A program made the position numbers and the translations under genes. The notes under the pieces are model-generated. The model ran no database searches, had not been told where the DNA came from, and saw only the letters and a list, made by a program, of their open reading frames with translations. A DNA stretch of 35,000 nucleotides, from positions 30,775,851 through 30,810,850 of the forward strand of contig NC_045140.1 in NCBI RefSeq assembly GCF_008831285.2, given 5' to 3'. This stretch comes from Nymphaea colorata. Its lineage: Eukaryota; Streptophyta; Magnoliopsida; Nymphaeales; Nymphaeaceae. This document shows positions 30,777-35,000 of the stretch, piece after piece. How positions within the stretch are numbered: position 1 is the stretch's first letter; each line of letters starts with the position of its first letter.

Positions 30777-31393
30777 AGTTGTTAAGGGCCGGTTATAGTC
30801 AAAGAATTACCGAAGACAAAAAATCCAAACTAAAACTCCAAAACTGACACGCTGCCACTCTCAACGAGAAGCCGCTGTCCGACTCCTAAAACTGCTGGCT
30901 GATCCCTGCCCGAAGACCTGATCTGCCGACTGACTCTGCCCTACGCTGCCGCTGCCTTAGCTGCCGGTAGCGCGTTTAGAGGCAAGGGAGACGGGTTGGC
31001 CCGCCTAGTGCCACGCTTCGCCTAAGCGCCTCGGCACTCCCACTTCGCCCACGGCCGGGCTTTTACAAGCCTAAATCACCGCACCCTCCTGGTGCCTCGG
31101 TGACGAGCCGGGAGCTCGGCTGCCCTCGGGTGCACGGAATGTACAGCCCTTTACTTGCTAAAGGTGAGCAAGCAAAGCCCTAAACACGTACGAAGATGGA
31201 AGTCGCGGGGACTAAAAAAAAATCAAAATCTGCTCTAGAAAACCGGAAATAAACTGACTAGAAACCCAAAAGAAGTCCACTGTCTCGCTGGAAATCTGAA
31301 AAGAAGACCGTCTGCACTGCCGTTGATGAAGCTTCTTCGTAGGTCCAAGTGCTCAAACCGACGGTGTTCCTCAAGATTCGCTCTGATACCAAT
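30777..31393 (-). other. 5' leader of B (about 600 bases) with PBS
   Basis: No credible gene. It is about 395 bases longer than the A leader. The middle (about 30880-31150) is GC-rich and resembles nothing in the A leader; an A-run lies near 31215. The PBS-proximal end is again A-like in character. It would be untranslated leader in the genomic RNA and may hold packaging or translation signals, which I cannot identify. Confidence 0.7.
31380..31391 (-). other. Primer-binding site (initiator tRNA-Met) of B
   Basis: Perfect TGGTATCAGAGC on the minus strand, two bases from the LTR end TAACA at 31394. Confidence 0.93.
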
Positions 31394-32582
31394 TGTTAGG
31401 ATCTCACCGTCTAGGCCAGAATAACCCGACCAGTGCGACCCTAAACTTCCCAGGACCTTCTTGAGGCCTATTCTAAAAACCGAAAAACCTAGGTAATTAC
31501 ACAAATGATCTACCCGGCCGGACAGGACCCCGGCGCAAAACCCAATAGGTAGGGAGATACACTTGTAGGTTACCCGAATCCCAAAAATTCCTAACTAAGT
31601 CTGCCTACTACAAAAACACTAACAAGGTCGTGAGGCCTTTACAATTCGCAAGCGATACAAGAGAACACTCGATCTCACTCACAAACCACGCAAACCACAC
31701 TAACGTGCAAACCACACCCAACAGCAAGAAATAGGTGGTCTGGCTCCTTGTGGTCGTGTCTCAGGCACAGTGCCCTCGAGGTACCTCACGGGGGAGCTAG
31801 GCCGAAGCCAAGGCTAAAACAGAAATGCTGAAATTAAACTAATATGCTACCTAAAACTGAAAGCAAATCCCGCCCGGAGCTACAAGGGGGATAGGAGACG
31901 ATACCGGCCAAGGATCACCCTTGGCGTAGCCGGATAAGGTCTCGGGGTGATGACCTGCCCCCGAGCACTGCAGCTCACAGAACAGGAAGACCGGCTGAGG
32001 CGTGCCTCCACGTAGCCTGCTGCTCGGACTGACCGCTGCCGGAAGGCGCTGACGGCCGGTCGCGCGCTGGTGGTCGGGTCGACTGCCGAAGTCTGGTCGC
32101 TGCTCACTGGCTATGGCCGCTGCCTGTTGCGGCAAAGAGTCCTGCTGCGGCAGTGCTGGTGTCGGCAGAAGCTGCTGCCGACGCTCGCTAAGCTGTGGGA
32201 TAGGACACACGCCGAGGACGAGGAAGCTGCCACGGACTGCTACTGACAACGCTGACGATGACGCCTGGAGCGCTCGGTTGCTGTCGGAACGAGGCCGCCT
32301 GCCTGGACGAAGCCACCTATTGACTTGCCGTCGAGGTACTGCTGCGGTGCGCTGACGACGATGGAGCCGGGCCGGAAGGGCCGCCTGGATTGCCGAGGGG
32401 GGCTGCTGTCACAGCGACAGCGCCTACCTGCCTATCTCCGAGATGTGGCTCGGCCACGGGCGTCGATAGGTGCCGACGGTGGAGAAGTGGCCGCTGCAAA
32501 GGCCGGCGAGCCAGCTGAACCTAATCCTAACTAAGGCTGGGTTGGCTGGGTTCGGCTGGGCTCTACTAGGTGGTAGGTCTAG

Positions 32583-32970
32583 TCAAGCGGGTTTGGGTCA
32601 GGGTAGGCTTGGTCAAATGGGGTTTAGGTTCAGTTAAGGGTTGACCTAGCTAATAGGTTGGTCCAGTAGGGGAGGCTAAGGTCGAGCCTAAGCTCACGGT
32701 GCTGGTCAACGTTGACCAAGTGCGGAGGGTTTAACTAATCGGGTGGTTAACTAAGTGGACCGAGTCAATGGGTCCGGGTCAAGTAGGTCAAGGGTCACTC
32801 GAGGTAGGCCCGAGTCGCTAAGGGAGGCTACCAATGAAGTGGGCTCGGTAGACTAGTTGACCTAGTTTGACTAATGCTAAAGGTCAATGCCGATCTAGGT
32901 TGGCTCGCTAGAGGTTTAGCCTAGGTGCGGGTTCGGTGCGGGAGGTTGCCTAGTGGGTTCGGTTGACTGG
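32583..32970. promoter_or_regulatory. Cluster of GTCAA/TTGAC motifs in the B LTR
   Basis: I count 12 GTCAA or TTGAC motifs in about 390 bases, including the palindrome GGTCAACGTTGACC near 32704. Flanking sequence is not readily alignable with the A block, yet density and position match. WRKY binding is inference. Confidence 0.42.
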
Positions 32971-34700
32971 GTTGGTCTTACCCAGGGATTGCACCGATGC
33001 TTGCCACGTGGCAAGATGGACGGATACGACAGAAAGAGCTAGAAGAATGCTAGCTATTAGGAATAGAGTTCGGATTCTCGCCTAAGTATTAGGGAGAAGC
33101 TCGACAAAGGAGGGAGAGGAGATTGGGGCGAAGGGCCAGGTGTCGCTCTCGTGTGAGCTCGGGCGAGGCTAAGGCTGAGATGGGGACACGTGGATAAGAT
33201 CGACGGAGGAGAGGAGGTGCGGATTAGGTCAAGAGGATATGAAGATTTGCGGCTGAGAAGAAATAGGAAAATGGCGCGAGGTGGAGGGGTTTCCTAAGAC
33301 TAAGGAGGCAAGATCCGAGGGAATAGGGAAAGGGGATCTCGCAGGGCCTGGCTGGAGGACAAGTGGCGAGGCGCGGGACCAAGGTGGGTAGCTGGCAGGT
33401 GAGGTGGCGAGTGAGGTGGCAGAGGGTAGGCTAGGATTGCAACACGTGTCAAGATGAACGCGTGAGGATCCTTGCGACCTAGGGTTGACGCGGTGAAGGT
33501 GGCGAGTAGCTGGAAGGGAACGGCGGCTGCGGTATTGATTCCAGATTTGGTGGAGCAGCTGATTGCGAGCTGATCCTGGATCGGGACAGGTGGCAGCAGC
33601 TGGGGAGAGGACTCAGGTGGAAGGCTGGATGGTTGACAGGTGTCGCGATGAAGGGCTAGGATGGAACGGAGAAGGACTTACCGGATTCGGATGATTGGCC
33701 TCATCAGAATCTTCCAATTCACGCCGGCGGCCAGAACTTGATCCGAAAGTCCCGTGACCGATATACCCCTTTCAGATTTTAATTAAAACACTAGGGAAGA
33801 AGGGCAATTCGGTCCCTTAACGCCGGAATCAATGGCGACCACCGGAATTAGCAGCGATGGCCGGATTCAAGCGTTTTTCCGGTGAAAGTTCAGCCTTGCG
33901 ATTCAGCCCTCAAAAGTCGCCCGATTTATATTATTTTGAAGCTCTTTTGCAGGCGATTCTTTTAGGCTAATCAGCAGCTTCAGATCTCGACCAGAAAGCG
34001 ATATTTTTGGACTTTTAAGCCTCTGGTCCGACAGATCAAAAGCAAGAGAACAGGCCGATAGAACCTGATTGAAACGATTCCTTTTCTTAGTCTTCAATCG
34101 GCTGATGCCTACTAAGGATAATCTATCGATTTCTATCGCGCGACGGGAAGTGTAAGTCACAGTTTAGAGGCAGGATCACCTACGCCCGTGACTCCTCTCT
34201 CGGGTACTCCGAGGAAGAAACCAGGGAGAGCGATGCCGATTCTAAACCTGCACAACACAGATCCAGCAGCACGAAAGGGATCGAAATCTCACCCTATTCG
34301 GTGTCTTATTGAAGCCGGCGGTGGATCCGTCGCCTTCAATCTTCCCTATGCTGGAATCGGCCTCACAGTACCCTCGTGATCAGGGCAAAGGCACCGATTC
34401 CAGAACTTTGAAAAAGCTCGAAAGGGGTACTTACGTGACAAGGGAGGGATCGCCGCCGGTGGTGGAGATCCGCCGATGCCTTCTTCCTTATGCCTATGTC
34501 TCCGACGGTGGCTCTTCAAGGATTTCTGGATTCGGAAGCGTCGTGGTGGTAGAGGACGCGAGGGGGGAGAAGACGCCTGGTTCACGGCTGAACAAGGTGG
34601 GAGACGAGAGGGGAGAAGCCTCGTGCGAGGAGAGAGAGGGTGCCACACCAAATAACAATCTCTTGATTAATTTTCGATCCCTTGTACATTGTGTTTACAG

Positions 34701-34708
34701 AATATATA
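34701..34708 (-). promoter_or_regulatory. TATA-like box of the B 5' LTR
   Basis: TATATATT in sense orientation; this LTR would drive the intact B gag-pol. Surrounding bases match the copy at 25287-25294. Confidence 0.5.
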
Positions 34709-35000
34709 CAAAATATAATGCGAGCCCTAATTACATGTTAACCTAGCTCGCAACTTAGTCTAATGTCAAAAATGCGCAAGGCACAACCCGCCTTGCTAGG
34801 TCTCTACTTCAAAACTAGACGTTGACATGAAATAGAAGACGCAACATAAACCAGGCCTAGCGCCCAACTCGAAAATCAAAAGCTAAAGTCCCTAAGCCTT
34901 GTGGACTTAGGGCGGGGACCTCGTGTGGGTTACCGCCCACACTTTGGAAATTTCGAGCATGGGTCAAGTCCGATTGACTCAGACCTGAACCTAAGCCTCT

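Larger units (their letters stand above)
24369..35000 (-). mobile_element. Ty3/gypsy chromovirus, subfamily B (runs off the right edge)
   Basis: It has the same orientation and plan as the A elements: 5' LTR from 31394 to beyond the window, PBS 31380-31391, intact gag-pol, polypurine tract 25897-25910, and a rearranged 3' LTR at 24369-25896. Where the two B LTR copies overlap (about 700 bases, 24885 onward against 34297 onward) I count eight substitutions, so the insertion is young but not brand new. With its 3' LTR rearranged it probably cannot replicate normally. Confidence 0.93.
31394..35000 (-). repeat. 5' LTR of B, cut by the right window edge
   Basis: It starts TGTTAGGATC. By alignment with the chimeric LTR it should end near 35310, giving about 3.9 kb. 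It is alignable with A-type LTRs near the PBS end (the ACCCGGCCGGACAG region, the GTCGTGTCTC region) but diverges strongly inside. It has a GC-rich block (about 31900-32540), a TTGAC/GTCAA-rich block (about 32583-32970), a donor-like GTAAGT at 33676-33681 and another at 34429-34434, and a TATA-like box at 34701-34708. Open frames here are not conserved with A and are not called. Confidence 0.92.

Noticed and set aside
1-35000. CRISPR arrays, bacterial operons, tRNA or rRNA genes
   Set aside because: No regularly spaced short repeats, no structural RNA signatures, and every long frame is retrotransposon Gag-Pol of plant type.

Overview
This window is plant nuclear repeat DNA built almost entirely from Ty3/gypsy LTR retrotransposons of the chromovirus type, all in minus-strand orientation. 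The evidence is long single Gag-Pol frames ordered Gag, zinc knuckle, protease, reverse transcriptase, RNase H, integrase, chromodomain, together with primer-binding sites complementary to plant initiator tRNA-Met. I see no host gene, rRNA, tRNA gene, CRISPR array or bacterial-type feature. Pol motifs (FFDD, GLTGYYR, VVVDRLTKYSHF, a chromodomain ending in RFP) look most like the Reina-type branch of plant chromoviruses. That placement is from memory, not from a tree.

Two related subfamilies are present; I call them A and B. Their polyproteins are 1723 and 1724 residues and roughly three quarters identical by eye. Layout from left to right: LTR1 of A (1-3611, left end outside the window); internal region A1 with an intact Gag-Pol (3612-8743); LTR2 (8744-12696); internal region A2, nearly identical to A1 but frameshifted (12697-17819); LTR3 (17820-21653); an A-type LTR fragment, LTR4 (21654-24364), into which the array appears to be inserted; a chimeric LTR with an A-type left part and B-type right part (24369-25896); internal region B with an intact Gag-Pol (25897-31393); and the 5' LTR of B (31394 to beyond 35000). 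Because the elements lie on the minus strand, the LTR at high coordinates is the 5' LTR.

LTR limits were set from the PBS side (TGTTA two bases after the PBS) and from a TAACA next to a polypurine tract. The second limit was confirmed by LTR3, whose sequence stops exactly at that TAACA. The LTRs are therefore about 3.9 kb, and the polypurine tract and LTR start lie inside the Gag-Pol frame, so the last 86 to 97 residues are encoded by the U3 of the 3' LTR.

Main points for a second look: the LTR-internal-LTR-internal-LTR tandem array; a block of 32 single-base deletions at 9.9-15.7 kb, many at sites where the flanking LTR copies carry different bases, which suggests a consensus error from mixed repeat reads and casts doubt on the A2 frameshifts; the coding/PPT/LTR overlap; a conserved cluster of TTGAC (W-box core) motifs in both subfamilies; the chimeric LTR; and a D-N-G instead of D-S-G protease motif in B.
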